NCBI GenBank assembly: GCA_036571765.1
Contig: BROE01000019.1
Span: 11,679,831-11,743,830 of the forward strand
Length of the DNA: 64,000 nucleotides
Direction: 5' to 3'
DNA from: Plecoglossus altivelis
Lineage: Eukaryota > Chordata > Actinopteri > Osmeriformes > Plecoglossidae
Part shown: one piece after another, positions 63,601 through 64,000 of the stretch
Numbering within the stretch: position 1 is the stretch's first letter
Layout: every line of letters begins with the position of its first letter
Notes under the pieces: model-generated
What the model saw: the letters and a program-made list of their open reading frames with translations, nothing else
Database searches by the model: none
What the model was told of the DNA's origin: nothing
Made by a program: the position numbers and the translations under genes

Positions 63601-63881
63601 CCACAGGACACGGGGACACATTACCTCAGCTTGTTTTGGGACCCTGTCACATTTAGTTGATATCTTAAATACGCATGTAGCACACACAACATACACAACA
63701 TACACACCTACTGACTGCTCTCTGTGTGGTGTGTGTGTGTCTGTGTCTGTGTGTGTGTGTCTGTGTCTGTGTGTGGTGTGTGTGTGTGTGTATCCAGTCT
63801 ACCAGGGATCTGAGCCAGATCAGTGATCTTCAGGCCCAGCTGGAGGAAGCTCAGAAAGACAAGCAGGAGGTCCTGGACAAG
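10614..63881 (+). CDS. myo18a: myo18a, unconventional myosin XVIIIA (gene-level entry, 3' end outside window)
   Basis: At least 34 exons assemble in frame into about 1790 codons that follow vertebrate MYO18A from the N-terminus through most of the coiled coil; human MYO18A has about 2050 residues. Order: K/E-rich start and PDZ (222-313), motor (from about 337), P-loop GKTGSGKT (about 501-508), switch I NSNASRF (about 552-558), switch II DTPGFQ (about 784-789), IQ segment (about 1157-1199), then heptad coiled coil. MYO18A proteins bind actin, self-associate and bind GOLPH3 at the Golgi, but have little or no ATPase activity. Here the switch II Glu is Gln and switch I lacks the usual NSSRFG, which agrees with that. 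Coding exons, their phases and problems are listed one by one below. Residue numbers are for the form without optional exons. Confidence 0.95.
10747..11754 (+). CDS. myo18a: myo18a first coding exon: K/E-rich N-terminus and PDZ domain (alpha form)
   Basis: Codons 1-336, ending in phase 0 at donor CAACAT/GTGAGT. The ATG has A at -3. Residues 6-30 are almost all Lys, Asp and Glu, followed by RRGLFNL (44-50), the ATP-insensitive actin-binding segment of MYO18A. A Ser-rich linker (100-175) leads to the PDZ domain at 222-313, with carboxylate-binding loop GDFGFSL (232-238) and [14 protein letters not shown]. This one large exon defines the PDZ-containing alpha isoform. Confidence 0.95.
12315..12525. 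repeat. TG microsatellite with GAGCGCTGG interruptions
   Basis: (TG)n runs broken by GTGAGCGCTGGTG at near-regular spacing. Confidence 0.95.
12684..12826. repeat. Three-copy tandem repeat, period about 50 bp
   Basis: Copies share ATTGTGATTAGTACTGGCTG and GTTGTAGCTACATCGTT. They differ by a single T/G. Confidence 0.9.
13290..13440. repeat. Minisatellite with core CCACCAGATGCTACATACCT
   Basis: Three imperfect copies of a roughly 50-60 bp C-rich unit. Alternating copies contain CCCAGTCCCATGCTAAAT. Confidence 0.9.
13725..14850. repeat. Minisatellite of TGTGTATGGCTGGC units, irregular
   Basis: Many copies of the 14-mer TGTGTATGGCTGGC with (TTTGTG)n inside. The stretch 14180-14900 carries many single-base differences between copies, like uncorrected read errors. 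ORFs of Cys-Val-Trp or Thr-His-Ser here are repeat translations. Confidence 0.9.
15305..15422. repeat. TG/CG microsatellite
   Basis: (TG)n mixed with TACACGTGTACG segments, some of them palindromic. Confidence 0.9.
15672..15918. repeat. 9-10 bp tandem repeat GATGTGGTG / GACATTGGTA
   Basis: About 27 units of GATGTGGTG or GACATTGGTA in tandem. Confidence 0.95.
16560..16722. repeat. TG microsatellite with CC interruptions
   Basis: (TG)n with TGCCTCTG and TGCCTGTG interruptions. Confidence 0.95.
16855..17070. repeat. Purine-rich 10-bp tandem repeat GGGAGGCTGA
   Basis: GGGAGGCTGA and GGGAGACTGA units alternate, with a duplicated longer block ending GAGAGGAGCAGAGGGG. Confidence 0.95.
17208..17700. 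repeat. 20-bp minisatellite, core GGGTAGAGCGTGGGGCCCCT
   Basis: About 24 units of 20 bp in two main types, ending either GGGGCCCCT or CAGGACTCT. Confidence 0.97.
18022..18575. repeat. 18-19 bp minisatellite, core TCTCACTGCAGGCTTC
   Basis: About 30 units of CTCTCACTGCAGGCTTCT or CTCCT type. Every unit contains a PstI site and a pyrimidine tract ending in TGCAG, which looks like a 3' splice site. Confidence 0.97.
18674..18797. repeat. Three-copy 44-bp tandem repeat
   Basis: Copies share GTTGTATCAGTGTAGCTCCT and CCCTCTTGTGTACTGACTGA. Confidence 0.92.
18962..19240. repeat. Tandem CTGTCTGCCCTCCTGC repeat
   Basis: Tetranucleotide CTGT/CTGC units with recurring CCCTCCTG. Open frames here give Cys-Leu-Ser or Arg-Gln-Thr runs. 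Confidence 0.95.
20290..20402. repeat. GTGACACTCT tandem repeat with TG runs
   Basis: Imperfect repeats of CTGTGACACTCTCTGTG and (TG)n. Confidence 0.85.
21062..21176. repeat. Two- to three-copy tandem repeat with CTCTAGTGGTGCTGCAGGG
   Basis: CTCTAGTGGTGCTGCAGGG followed by AGACACAGAAACACTGAC, twice complete and once partial. Confidence 0.9.
21308..21440. repeat. 23-bp tandem repeat GAGGTTCTATAGCTG
   Basis: Five to six copies of GTTCTATAGCTG(C/G)GGTTCC. Confidence 0.9.
21865..22099. repeat. Left copy of a 235-bp perfect duplication beside the assembly gap
   Basis: Identical, as far as I can read, to 22459-22693, with a 10-N gap between them. This is most simply an assembly artefact. Confidence 0.93.
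22355..22448. repeat. CT-rich microsatellite ending at the gap
   Basis: CTCTCTCC units running into the N block. Confidence 0.95.
22449..22458. other. Assembly gap (10 N)
   Basis: Ten undetermined bases between a CT microsatellite and the second copy of the 235-bp block. Confidence 0.99.
22459..22693. repeat. Right copy of the 235-bp duplication
   Basis: Begins immediately after the gap with AGGACTTACAC and repeats 21865-22099. Sequence after 22693 reads like an error-laden version of 22100-22350. Confidence 0.93.
23280..23562. repeat. CT-rich microsatellite, second version
   Basis: CTCTCTCCCC units. The preceding CCCATCTTATATTCTC also occurs at about 22344, so this is probably the same locus assembled twice. 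Confidence 0.9.
23795..23809 (+). CDS. myo18a: Possible 15-nt myo18a microexon
   Basis: GGTTACAG, then 15 nt (TCGATCCCAGACAAC), then a strong donor GTAAGT. It would add Ser-Ile-Pro-Asp-Asn in phase 0, between the PDZ exon and the motor. A second acceptor seven bases upstream would give 22 nt and break the frame. Prediction only. Confidence 0.2.
24520..24712. repeat. TG run and three-copy 50-bp repeat just upstream of the alternative start
   Basis: Three copies containing CCAGTCTGAAGGTGAGGTGA and GAGGGTGAGTCTGACTC. Each has several donor-like GTGAG motifs and G-triplets. It ends 25 bp before the ATG at 24738. Confidence 0.93.
24738..25169 (+). CDS. myo18a: myo18a alternative N-terminal exon (PDZ-less, gamma-like form)
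   Basis: The ATG has G at -3 and G at +4. It opens 144 codons that end exactly in phase 0 at TCCTGG/GTTAGC, the same phase as the PDZ exon. Either exon can therefore splice to the motor exons. The protein begins with a Pro-rich stretch (residues 5-15), then a basic Val/Lys/Arg segment (about 29-40, [12 protein letters not shown]), Ser/Thr-rich and Glu-rich parts, and PPRRSDSW at the end. A PDZ-less MYO18A gamma isoform with an alternative N-terminal extension is described from mammalian heart; I infer that this is its fish counterpart from position, phase and composition. Reading past the donor gives a stop three codons later. Confidence 0.7.
25321..25356 (+). CDS. myo18a: Possible small myo18a exon, 36 nt, phase 0
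   Basis: GAAGCAAG acceptor, twelve codons ([12 protein letters not shown]), donor CAG/GTAACC. An in-frame stop lies just upstream, so it needs this acceptor, which has a poor pyrimidine tract. It would follow the 24738 exon without changing frame. Confidence 0.35.
25460..25712. repeat. TGTTGATGTGTGTGCG repeat
   Basis: (TG)n with GTTGATGTG and GCGTGCTGATG inserted at intervals. Confidence 0.92.
25714..25779 (+). CDS. myo18a: Possible small myo18a exon, 66 nt, phase 0
   Basis: TGTCTCAAG acceptor, 22 codons starting [11 protein letters not shown] and ending LPEQ, donor CAG/GTGTGT. It is symmetric phase 0. The upstream tract is TG- rather than CT-rich, so it is less certain than the next two. 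Confidence 0.4.
25893..25964 (+). CDS. myo18a: Probable small myo18a exon, 72 nt, phase 0
   Basis: Good pyrimidine tract and CCCTCAG acceptor. The 24 codons begin [10 protein letters not shown] and end FDGIDPS, followed by donor GTACGG. The charged, helix-like composition, the phase and the position between the alternative start and the motor suggest a real exon of the gamma-like N-terminal region. The frame used for a longer overlapping ORF here differs and is not supported. Confidence 0.55.
25970..26240. repeat. CT/GTCTCT microsatellite
   Basis: CTGTCTCTCTCTCT units with TCCC interruptions. Confidence 0.95.
26619..26684 (+). CDS. myo18a: Probable small myo18a exon, 66 nt, phase 0
   Basis: GCTGCTTCAG acceptor, 22 codons beginning [12 protein letters not shown] and ending ASQPK, donor AAG/GTCTGG. 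Symmetric phase 0. I cannot place it in the alpha protein, which normally joins the PDZ exon directly to the KTEEQ exon, so it is probably an optional exon. Confidence 0.6.
26685..28039 (+). other. Intron with C-rich tract and 15-bp array
   Basis: CCTCCTCCC-rich sequence (26700-27015), about 230 bp of unique sequence, then the minisatellite listed next. No exon seen. Confidence 0.85.
27250..27990. repeat. 15-bp minisatellite GAGCGCAGGTGTGTG / AAGCGCAGGTGTGTG
   Basis: About 48 units. The AAGCGC variant forms a near-perfect central block of about 27 copies, flanked by GAGCGC copies. The period is a multiple of three with no stop, so all frames stay open; the His/Cys/Arg-repeat ORFs on both strands are artefacts. 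Confidence 0.98.
28040..28127 (+). CDS. myo18a: myo18a exon: start of the motor (KTEEQ to DGFSL)
   Basis: Acceptor TGTTGCAG, phase 0 to phase 1, donor CTCTGG/GTCAGT. Encodes [13 protein letters not shown] and [12 protein letters not shown], the shared entry to the motor used by every MYO18A form; it corresponds to the SH3-like region of myosins. Confidence 0.93.
28265..28371 (+). CDS. myo18a: myo18a exon: N-terminal motor subdomain
   Basis: Acceptor GTTTTGCAG, phase 1 to 0, donor GAGAAG/GTAACA. Encodes [18 protein letters not shown] to EEDDVEK, matching the SH3-like beta barrel of MYO18A. Confidence 0.94.
28469..28645 (+). CDS. myo18a: myo18a exon: motor, ANPP to YSEK
   Basis: Acceptor CCCTGCAG, phase 0 both ends, 59 codons. 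Contains [18 protein letters not shown] and [17 protein letters not shown], where myosins carry the LNEASVLHNLRxRY motif. Confidence 0.95.
28680..28920. repeat. CTCTACCTCCT repeat
   Basis: CT-rich tandem sequence with TACCTCCTC units. Confidence 0.93.
28957..29167 (+). CDS. myo18a: myo18a exon: motor with P-loop
   Basis: Acceptor CCCCCAG, phase 0 to 1, 211 nt. Contains [25 protein letters not shown] and the P-loop GKTGSGKT (canonical GESGAGKT). The nucleotide-binding loop is kept but its first residues diverge. Confidence 0.95.
29286..29428 (+). CDS. myo18a: myo18a exon: motor with switch I
   Basis: Acceptor GTCTCCAG, phase 1 to 0. Encodes [16 protein letters not shown], then [20 protein letters not shown]. 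Switch I reads NASRFS in place of the usual NSSRFG, as in other MYO18A proteins. Confidence 0.95.
29440..29895. repeat. 28-bp then 19-bp minisatellites upstream of the first copy of the duplicated exon
   Basis: Short GTGTGTCTGAGTGGACACTG array, then about 20 units of GACTGTTCTGCTGTGTGTA. Confidence 0.95.
29909..30009 (+). CDS. myo18a: myo18a motor exon, first of two tandem copies
   Basis: Acceptor TGCCTCCAG, 101 nt, phase 0 to 2, donor CTCAG/GTCTGA. Encodes [17 protein letters not shown] and [14 protein letters not shown], the strand and helix after switch I. A copy with the same protein lies at 30881-30981; using both would shift the frame. Confidence 0.93.
30150..30870. repeat. 28-bp and 19-bp minisatellites between the exon copies
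   Basis: About 12 units of ACACTGCTACAGGTGTGTGT type, then about 20 units of the 19-mer GACTGTTCTGCTGTGTGTA. The same order is found upstream of the first copy. Confidence 0.95.
30881..30981 (+). CDS. myo18a: myo18a motor exon, second tandem copy
   Basis: Identical protein to 29909-30009, with two silent differences (CTA/CTG and CCA/CCG). The acceptor is GTGCTTCCAG. About 150 bp of following intron are also almost identical. The copy is intact and could replace the first. Confidence 0.9.
31261..31324 (+). CDS. myo18a: myo18a exon: motor, [11 protein letters not shown]
   Basis: Acceptor TTTTTACCATCAAAG, 64 nt, phase 2 to 0, donor AAG/GTAACC. Matches the LxxLxENNxFG segment of MYO18A. Confidence 0.92.
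31450..31594 (+). CDS. myo18a: myo18a exon: motor, SEDKQ to AGATK
   Basis: Acceptor CTCTTCCAG, phase 0 to 1. Encodes [18 protein letters not shown] and [12 protein letters not shown], equivalent to the LGNIxF region of the upper 50-kDa subdomain. Confidence 0.95.
31830..33075. repeat. 28-bp minisatellite, core GTTAGAACAGTGTTCCTACA
   Basis: About 44 units of GTTAGAACAGTGTTCCTACA followed by GACAGCCT, GACACCCT or GACAGACT. Every unit carries an acceptor-like TTCCTACAG. Confidence 0.98.
33119..33139 (+). CDS. myo18a: Candidate 21-nt myo18a microexon
   Basis: CACCTCCGCAG acceptor, 21 nt, donor GTAAAC. Spliced after AGATK in phase 1 it adds Val-Ser-Val-Ile-Glu-Glu-Glu and keeps the frame. Not known to me from mammalian MYO18A. 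Confidence 0.4.
33852..33863 (+). CDS. myo18a: Candidate 12-nt myo18a microexon
   Basis: TTGTGCTGCAG acceptor, ATTCAGACGAAG, donor GTAAAA. In phase 1 it inserts Asp-Ser-Asp-Glu between ATK and GGRRQF. Human MYO18A has the four extra acidic-type residues EAAE at this point, while MYO18B has none, which supports a conserved 12-nt exon. Confidence 0.6.
34567..34734 (+). CDS. myo18a: myo18a exon: motor, [19 protein letters not shown]
   Basis: Acceptor GGTGTCCCAG, phase 1 to 1, 168 nt. Contains [18 protein letters not shown] and [10 protein letters not shown], followed by a variable loop ([13 protein letters not shown]). Confidence 0.95.
34735..35000. repeat. CA microsatellite with CTGATACACA units
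   Basis: (CA)n with ACACGCTGATACACAC interruptions. Confidence 0.95.
35200..35292. repeat. Three-copy 36-bp tandem repeat
   Basis: Copies share ACCACCTTAGAGAACACTGT. Confidence 0.9.
35345..35435 (+). CDS. myo18a: myo18a exon: motor, [16 protein letters not shown]
   Basis: Acceptor TGCCTCACCAG, phase 1 to 2. Encodes [20 protein letters not shown] and LISLINR, the helix before switch II. Confidence 0.95.
35452..36150. repeat. GTGACCTGTCTGTCTGCTCC minisatellite
   Basis: About 25 imperfect units with CCCTGTGTGTGT. It reaches to within a few bases of the next exon's acceptor. Confidence 0.96.
36154..36346 (+). CDS. myo18a: myo18a exon: motor with switch II
   Basis: Acceptor GTGTGTCAG lies at the end of a minisatellite. 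Phase 2 to 0, 193 nt. Contains [39 protein letters not shown] and [11 protein letters not shown]. Switch II has DTPGFQ for DIxGFE, which removes the Glu that myosins need for ATP hydrolysis. Confidence 0.96.
36595..36908. repeat. 11/13-bp tandem repeat TCTAGCACTGT / TCTAGCACCATGT
   Basis: About 26 units of GTTCTAGCACCAT or GTTCTAGCACT. Confidence 0.97.
37215..37301 (+). CDS. myo18a: myo18a exon: motor, [12 protein letters not shown]
   Basis: Acceptor CCATGCAG, 29 codons, phase 0, donor CTG/GTAAGA. Matches ENIELxxDDLEP and AAVDQA of MYO18A. Confidence 0.94.
37302..38959 (+). other. Intron with 17-bp purine array
   Basis: Contains short CTAAACCTGTATTAAAT repeats (37380-37505), the 17-bp array listed next, about 770 bp of unique sequence and a TG run at 38880-38956. 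No exon seen. Confidence 0.85.
37788..38115. repeat. 17-bp minisatellite GGCGAGTCAGAGAAGAT
   Basis: About 19 units of GGCGAGTCAGAGAAG(A/G)(T/C). It is purine-rich and open in all + frames, giving a false [15 protein letters not shown] ORF. Confidence 0.98.
38960..39098 (+). CDS. myo18a: myo18a exon: motor, [17 protein letters not shown]
   Basis: Acceptor GTGTGTCAG after a TG run, phase 0 to 1. Contains [16 protein letters not shown] and [15 protein letters not shown], near the relay region. Confidence 0.95.
39656..39815 (+). CDS. myo18a: myo18a exon: motor, [17 protein letters not shown]
   Basis: Acceptor CCAATCAG, phase 1 to 2, donor CAGAA/GTAAGG. Contains [20 protein letters not shown] and LLQESQK, equivalent to the FxxxHYAGxVxY strand of myosins. 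Confidence 0.95.
39941..40127 (+). CDS. myo18a: myo18a exon: lower 50-kDa region and loop 2 equivalent
   Basis: Acceptor TGTGTTGCAG, phase 2 to 0. Encodes [11 protein letters not shown], a Gly/Ala-rich loop, then [13 protein letters not shown] and [14 protein letters not shown], part of the actin-binding face. Confidence 0.95.
40382..40604 (+). CDS. myo18a: myo18a exon: motor, [11 protein letters not shown]
   Basis: Acceptor TTTCTGTAG, 223 nt, phase 0 to 1. Contains [16 protein letters not shown] (myosin FVRCIxPN region), a variable insert, and [20 protein letters not shown]. Confidence 0.95.
40608..40775. repeat. CACCTCCTCTCACCTCTCTC tandem repeat
   Basis: About six 26-bp units. Confidence 0.95.
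40820..40929 (+). CDS. myo18a: myo18a exon: converter start, [15 protein letters not shown]
   Basis: Acceptor GTTTCCCAG, phase 1 to 0. Encodes [20 protein letters not shown] and [14 protein letters not shown], near-identical to human MYO18A, at the base of the converter. Confidence 0.96.
41440..41700. repeat. Purine minisatellite GGCAGAGAGAGACACA / GGAGGCAGAGAGA
   Basis: Tandem GGCAGAGAGAGACACA and GAGGGAGGCAGAGA units. Long Arg/Glu-rich and Leu/Ser-rich ORFs come from this. Confidence 0.97.
41700..42580 (+). other. Intron, compositionally odd, no exon recognised
   Basis: GC-rich mixture with CCGCGGCCGCGG near 42010 and CT tracts (42110-42360). ORFs here have no family motif. The neighbouring exon appears error-damaged, so base quality may be low. 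Confidence 0.6.
42581..42648 (+). CDS. myo18a: myo18a exon: converter, [10 protein letters not shown], apparently with small indels
   Basis: Acceptor CCCGTTCCAG. The frame gives [13 protein letters not shown] where MYO18A has AVEELLECLDLEK. One missing base before GTGGAG and one extra C after GGAGC would explain this. The 68 nt end at ACTG/GTGTGT in the wrong phase for the next exon. The homology is clear, but the printed sequence is probably wrong. Confidence 0.65.
42649..44140 (+). other. Intron, no exon seen
   Basis: GC-rich and CAC-rich part (42660-43100), then unique sequence. A CA/TA microsatellite lies at 43600-43690. Confidence 0.8.
44141..44269 (+). CDS. myo18a: myo18a exon: end of converter and IQ segment
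   Basis: Acceptor TGTTGTGCAG, 43 codons, phase 0. Encodes [18 protein letters not shown] and [18 protein letters not shown]. The second part is the IQ motif that binds light chain or calmodulin. Confidence 0.96.
44640..44815. repeat. 20-bp repeat GTTGCCGTGGAGAGTGAGGC, noisy copy
   Basis: Units vary by single-base insertions and deletions. The cleaner version is at 45605-45705. Confidence 0.9.
44816..45590. repeat. Noisy copy of a duplicated block of about 0.8 kb
   Basis: Corresponds to 45700-46370. Its first half carries many extra bases compared with the other copy. The segment around GGAACCTTGAGAGCTCAGAA (about 45297) is identical in both, 816 bp apart. Confidence 0.85.
45605..45705. repeat. 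20-bp repeat GTTGCCGTGGAGAGTGAGGC, clean copy
   Basis: Five almost perfect units. Confidence 0.95.
45706..46370. repeat. Cleaner copy of the duplicated block
   Basis: Repeats 44816-45590 with fewer insertions. It ends in sequence continuous with the unique intron. Confidence 0.85.
47225..47450. repeat. G-rich purine tract GAGAGGGGG / GGCTGAGAGAGGG
   Basis: Many runs of four or more G within purine sequence; potential G-quadruplex or triplex DNA. Confidence 0.85.
50040..50190. repeat. 28-bp repeat, core CCTGCTCACCTGCAGACTGA
   Basis: Five units ending ATCATTGG(A/G). Confidence 0.95.
50540..50670. repeat. TG microsatellite abutting an acceptor
   Basis: (TG)n with CGTGTGTG units, ending in GAGCAG, the acceptor of the next exon. 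Confidence 0.93.
50673..50816 (+). CDS. myo18a: myo18a exon: neck to coiled coil, [14 protein letters not shown]
   Basis: Acceptor GTGAGCAG, 48 codons, phase 0. Encodes [32 protein letters not shown] and [10 protein letters not shown]. The WPWWKLF motif marks the head-tail junction of class II and XVIII myosins. Confidence 0.96.
50820..51062. repeat. CTGTCTGTCTAT-type tetranucleotide repeat
   Basis: CTGT/CTAT/CCAT units starting just after the donor. Confidence 0.93.
51265..51396 (+). CDS. myo18a: Possible alternative first exon: hydrophobic N-terminus opening into the coiled coil
   Basis: An ATG with G at -3 and G at +4 reads 44 codons through the intron end, directly and in phase 0, into the coiled-coil exon at 51397 without a stop. 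The peptide starts [13 protein letters not shown] and continues with a long Leu/Gly/Val-rich run, like a signal anchor or one to two membrane segments. It may instead be intron whose pyrimidine tract happens to encode Leu and Ser. Confidence 0.25.
51397..51486 (+). CDS. myo18a: myo18a exon: coiled coil, [20 protein letters not shown]
   Basis: Acceptor CTCCTCCAG, 30 codons, phase 0, donor AGG/GTGAGT. Heptad pattern; matches human EEIQQLRSKLEK. Confidence 0.95.
51598..51717 (+). CDS. myo18a: myo18a exon: coiled coil, [15 protein letters not shown]
   Basis: Acceptor GTGAGAGCAG, 40 codons, phase 0. Encodes [20 protein letters not shown] and [12 protein letters not shown]. Confidence 0.95.
51828..51939 (+). 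CDS. myo18a: myo18a exon: coiled coil, [19 protein letters not shown]
   Basis: Acceptor TGTGTTTAG, phase 0 to 1. Encodes [20 protein letters not shown] and DEDDS, as in human MYO18A. Confidence 0.95.
51950..52082. repeat. CCTCCTGACCTCCACC repeat
   Basis: Tandem GACCTCCACCCTCCT units. Confidence 0.93.
52510..52637 (+). CDS. myo18a: myo18a exon: coiled coil, [17 protein letters not shown]
   Basis: Follows a long poly-C tract and ACTCCAG, phase 1 to 0. Encodes [20 protein letters not shown] and LEEQQ-like heptads ending KRHLERR. Confidence 0.95.
52735..52850. repeat. TG/CG microsatellite
   Basis: (TG)n with GCG and ATGAG interruptions, just upstream of an acceptor. Confidence 0.93.
52856..53010 (+). 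CDS. myo18a: myo18a exon: coiled coil, [15 protein letters not shown]
   Basis: Acceptor TCTGGCAG, 155 nt, phase 0 to 2. Encodes [34 protein letters not shown] and HELEKKQRR. Confidence 0.96.
53020..53415. repeat. ACCTGGAGACACACAC repeat
   Basis: About 25 units of CACACCTGGAGACACA with variants. It begins nine bases after the exon's donor. Confidence 0.97.
53780..54235. repeat. 17-bp minisatellite AGTAACAGACCTCCTGT
   Basis: About 27 units of AGTAACAGACCTCCTG(T/C). The minus strand stays open as a Tyr/Arg/Ser/Val/Gly/Leu repeat ORF. Confidence 0.98.
54442..54565 (+). CDS. myo18a: myo18a exon: coiled coil, [18 protein letters not shown]
   Basis: Acceptor GTGTGCCAG, phase 2 to 0. Encodes [29 protein letters not shown] and SLRQQLQ. 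Confidence 0.95.
54912..55112 (+). CDS. myo18a: myo18a exon: coiled coil, [20 protein letters not shown]
   Basis: Acceptor CTCGCCTCCAG, 67 codons, phase 0. Contains [19 protein letters not shown] and [20 protein letters not shown], nearly identical to human. Confidence 0.97.
55205..55272. repeat. TG/CG microsatellite
   Basis: GTGTGCGTGCGTGCATGTG run ending five bases before the next acceptor AG. Confidence 0.9.
55278..55388 (+). CDS. myo18a: myo18a exon: coiled coil, [16 protein letters not shown]
   Basis: Acceptor GTATAACAG, 37 codons, phase 0, donor AAG/GTAGGC. Confidence 0.95.
55495..55558. repeat. Three-copy CTGCTGTCACAGCGCCGATC repeat
   Basis: Three tandem units of about 24 bp. Confidence 0.88.
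55670..57362. repeat. TCTGTCCTGATCCTACTCTG minisatellite, partly noisy
   Basis: About 55 units of GTGTCCATCTGTCCTGATCC followed by TACTCTG. Units at 55680-55990 and 56800-57110 are regular. Units at 56000-56800 and 57110-57362 carry many random single-base indels. Confidence 0.96.
57368..57472 (+). CDS. myo18a: myo18a exon: coiled coil, [19 protein letters not shown]
   Basis: 35 codons, phase 0 at both ends, donor CAG/GTACGC. Homologous to [20 protein letters not shown]. The acceptor is not clean: TTAAGGGCTC precedes the first Leu codon where an AG should abut it, probably because of base errors at the edge of the noisy repeat. Confidence 0.85.
57485..57775. repeat. Repeat TCTAGGTGGTTCTCACTGAC
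   Basis: About eight 31-bp units ending TGTGTTGTGT. The array ends at the acceptor TTCCAG of the next exon. Confidence 0.95.
57776..57922 (+). CDS. myo18a: myo18a exon: coiled coil, [20 protein letters not shown]
   Basis: Acceptor GTGTTCCAG, 49 codons, phase 0. Contains [20 protein letters not shown] and [12 protein letters not shown], the same as human except for a few residues. Confidence 0.97.
57925..58390. repeat. CT-rich TCATCCTCTCATCCCTCC sequence
   Basis: Irregular CCTCCTCCATC and TCTCATTCC repeats with noise-like differences. Confidence 0.85.
58396..58521 (+). CDS. myo18a: myo18a exon: coiled coil, with scrambled first half
   Basis: Acceptor CCCCGTAG, 42 codons, phase 0, donor TCT/GTGAGT. 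The start (LEE) and the end ([14 protein letters not shown]) match MYO18A. Between them MYO18A has FTCAAAVKARKAMEVE, but the printed frame gives unrelated residues including Trp and Gly. The nucleotides still resemble the expected ones with about a dozen extra single bases, so this is a run of sequencing insertions adding four codons net. The exon is real; its printed middle should not be trusted. Confidence 0.8.
58535..59150. repeat. Purine GAGAGGGAGAGAACAGAGGG repeat
   Basis: Polypurine mirror-like array of about 600 bp, irregular after 58670. Confidence 0.96.
59500..59930. repeat. GTGTGTGTTTATACAGT repeat
   Basis: About 25 units of 16-17 bp, some TATATAGT. Confidence 0.95.
60005..61110. 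repeat. CA-rich array with TACTGTCCTTCTACACACAC units, noisy
   Basis: Imperfect ACACATACTGTCCTTCTACA units in (CA)n. Many random indels between units. Poly-A interruptions at 60975-61035. Confidence 0.93.
61335..62165. repeat. TG/GAGACAGAGAG array followed by CT and GGTTCTGCCTTTCTGTCTCT arrays
   Basis: GTGTGTGAGACAGAGAG units (61340-61580), unique sequence with CT repeats (61700-62060), then five copies of GGTTCTGCCTTTCTGTCTCT (62058-62140). Confidence 0.92.
62353..62469 (+). CDS. myo18a: myo18a exon: coiled coil, [18 protein letters not shown]
   Basis: Acceptor CCTCCCAG, 39 codons, phase 0. Contains [20 protein letters not shown] and [16 protein letters not shown]. Confidence 0.97.
62480..62535. 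repeat. Donor-like tandem repeat after the exon
   Basis: The exon's own AG/GTAACGCTGTCCTC recurs twice at about 30-bp spacing as CCAAGGTAACGCTGTCCTC. Confidence 0.85.
62625..63190. repeat. 14-bp minisatellite TGCTGCCTCTATCC
   Basis: About 40 units of CTGCTGCCTCTATC or AACATGCTGCCTCT. Confidence 0.98.
63270..63430. repeat. CTCTCCTTCCTCT microsatellite
   Basis: Irregular TCCTTCCTCT(T/C)TCCTC units. Confidence 0.93.
63705..63792. repeat. TG microsatellite with TCTGTGTCTG units
   Basis: Ends at the acceptor TGTATCCAG. Confidence 0.93.
63798..63881 (+). CDS. myo18a: myo18a exon: coiled coil, last one in the window
   Basis: Acceptor GTATCCAG, 28 codons, phase 0, donor AAG/GTACAC. Encodes [20 protein letters not shown] and DKQEVLDK. 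About 270 further residues are expected downstream. Confidence 0.96.
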
Positions 63882-63899
63882 GTACACACAGCCCCCCCC

Positions 63900-63941
63900 C
63901 CTTTCTCTCTCTCTTTGTCTCTGTCTTTATCTCTCTCTTTG

Positions 63942-63980
<39 letters not shown>

Positions 63981-64000
63981 GTCTGTCTCTATGTCTGTCT
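63900..64000. repeat. CT microsatellite at the window edge
   Basis: CTCTCTCTTTGTCT and (CT)n units continuing past the end, inside the next myo18a intron. Confidence 0.93.

Overview
This window is vertebrate nuclear DNA and most likely comes from a teleost fish. The genes have many small exons with GT/AG borders, and there is a connexin with its whole coding sequence in one exon. The encoded proteins are close to vertebrate families. The introns are packed with micro- and minisatellites. I cannot name the species. Family assignments rest on recognising protein sequence from memory; no search was run.

Layout. Positions 1-4224 look like the first intron of a minus-strand gene. Its short first coding exon (4225-4257) resembles the N-terminus of the zinc-finger factor VEZF1. 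Positions 4258-7042 hold no recognisable coding exon. Positions 7043-8143 (+) are a complete connexin of 366 codons in one exon, followed by a likely 3'UTR. From about 9.2 kb to the right edge the window is dominated by one gene on the + strand: myosin XVIIIA (myo18a). A PDZ exon lies at 10614-11754. A 13 kb repeat-filled intron follows, then an alternative N-terminal exon (24738-25169) with several tiny in-frame exons, the degenerate motor (28040 to about 44.2 kb), an IQ region (44141-44269), and coiled-coil exons to 63881. The gene runs off the right edge, so the tail C-terminus is missing.

How it works together. Myo18A is a myosin-like actin-binding protein with weak or no ATPase activity. 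The alpha form starts with a K/E-rich region and a PDZ domain. The sequence also offers a PDZ-less start at 24738, followed by symmetric phase-0 exons that can be joined in any combination. Two in-frame microexons (21 and 12 nt) fall in the motor, and a hydrophobic ATG start opens directly into the first coiled-coil exon (51265). These are the most interesting biology here, but they are predictions from splice-site patterns and reading frame.

Data quality. Parts of the window look like uncorrected long-read gap fill. There is a 10-N gap flanked by a perfect 235 bp duplication, a noisy second copy of a roughly 0.8 kb block near 45 kb, and scrambled or damaged exons at 42581, 57368 and 58396. 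A tandem duplicate of one motor exon (29909 and 30881) is either a real recent duplication or two haplotypes joined in series. Most long ORFs in the introns are tandem-repeat translations, not genes.
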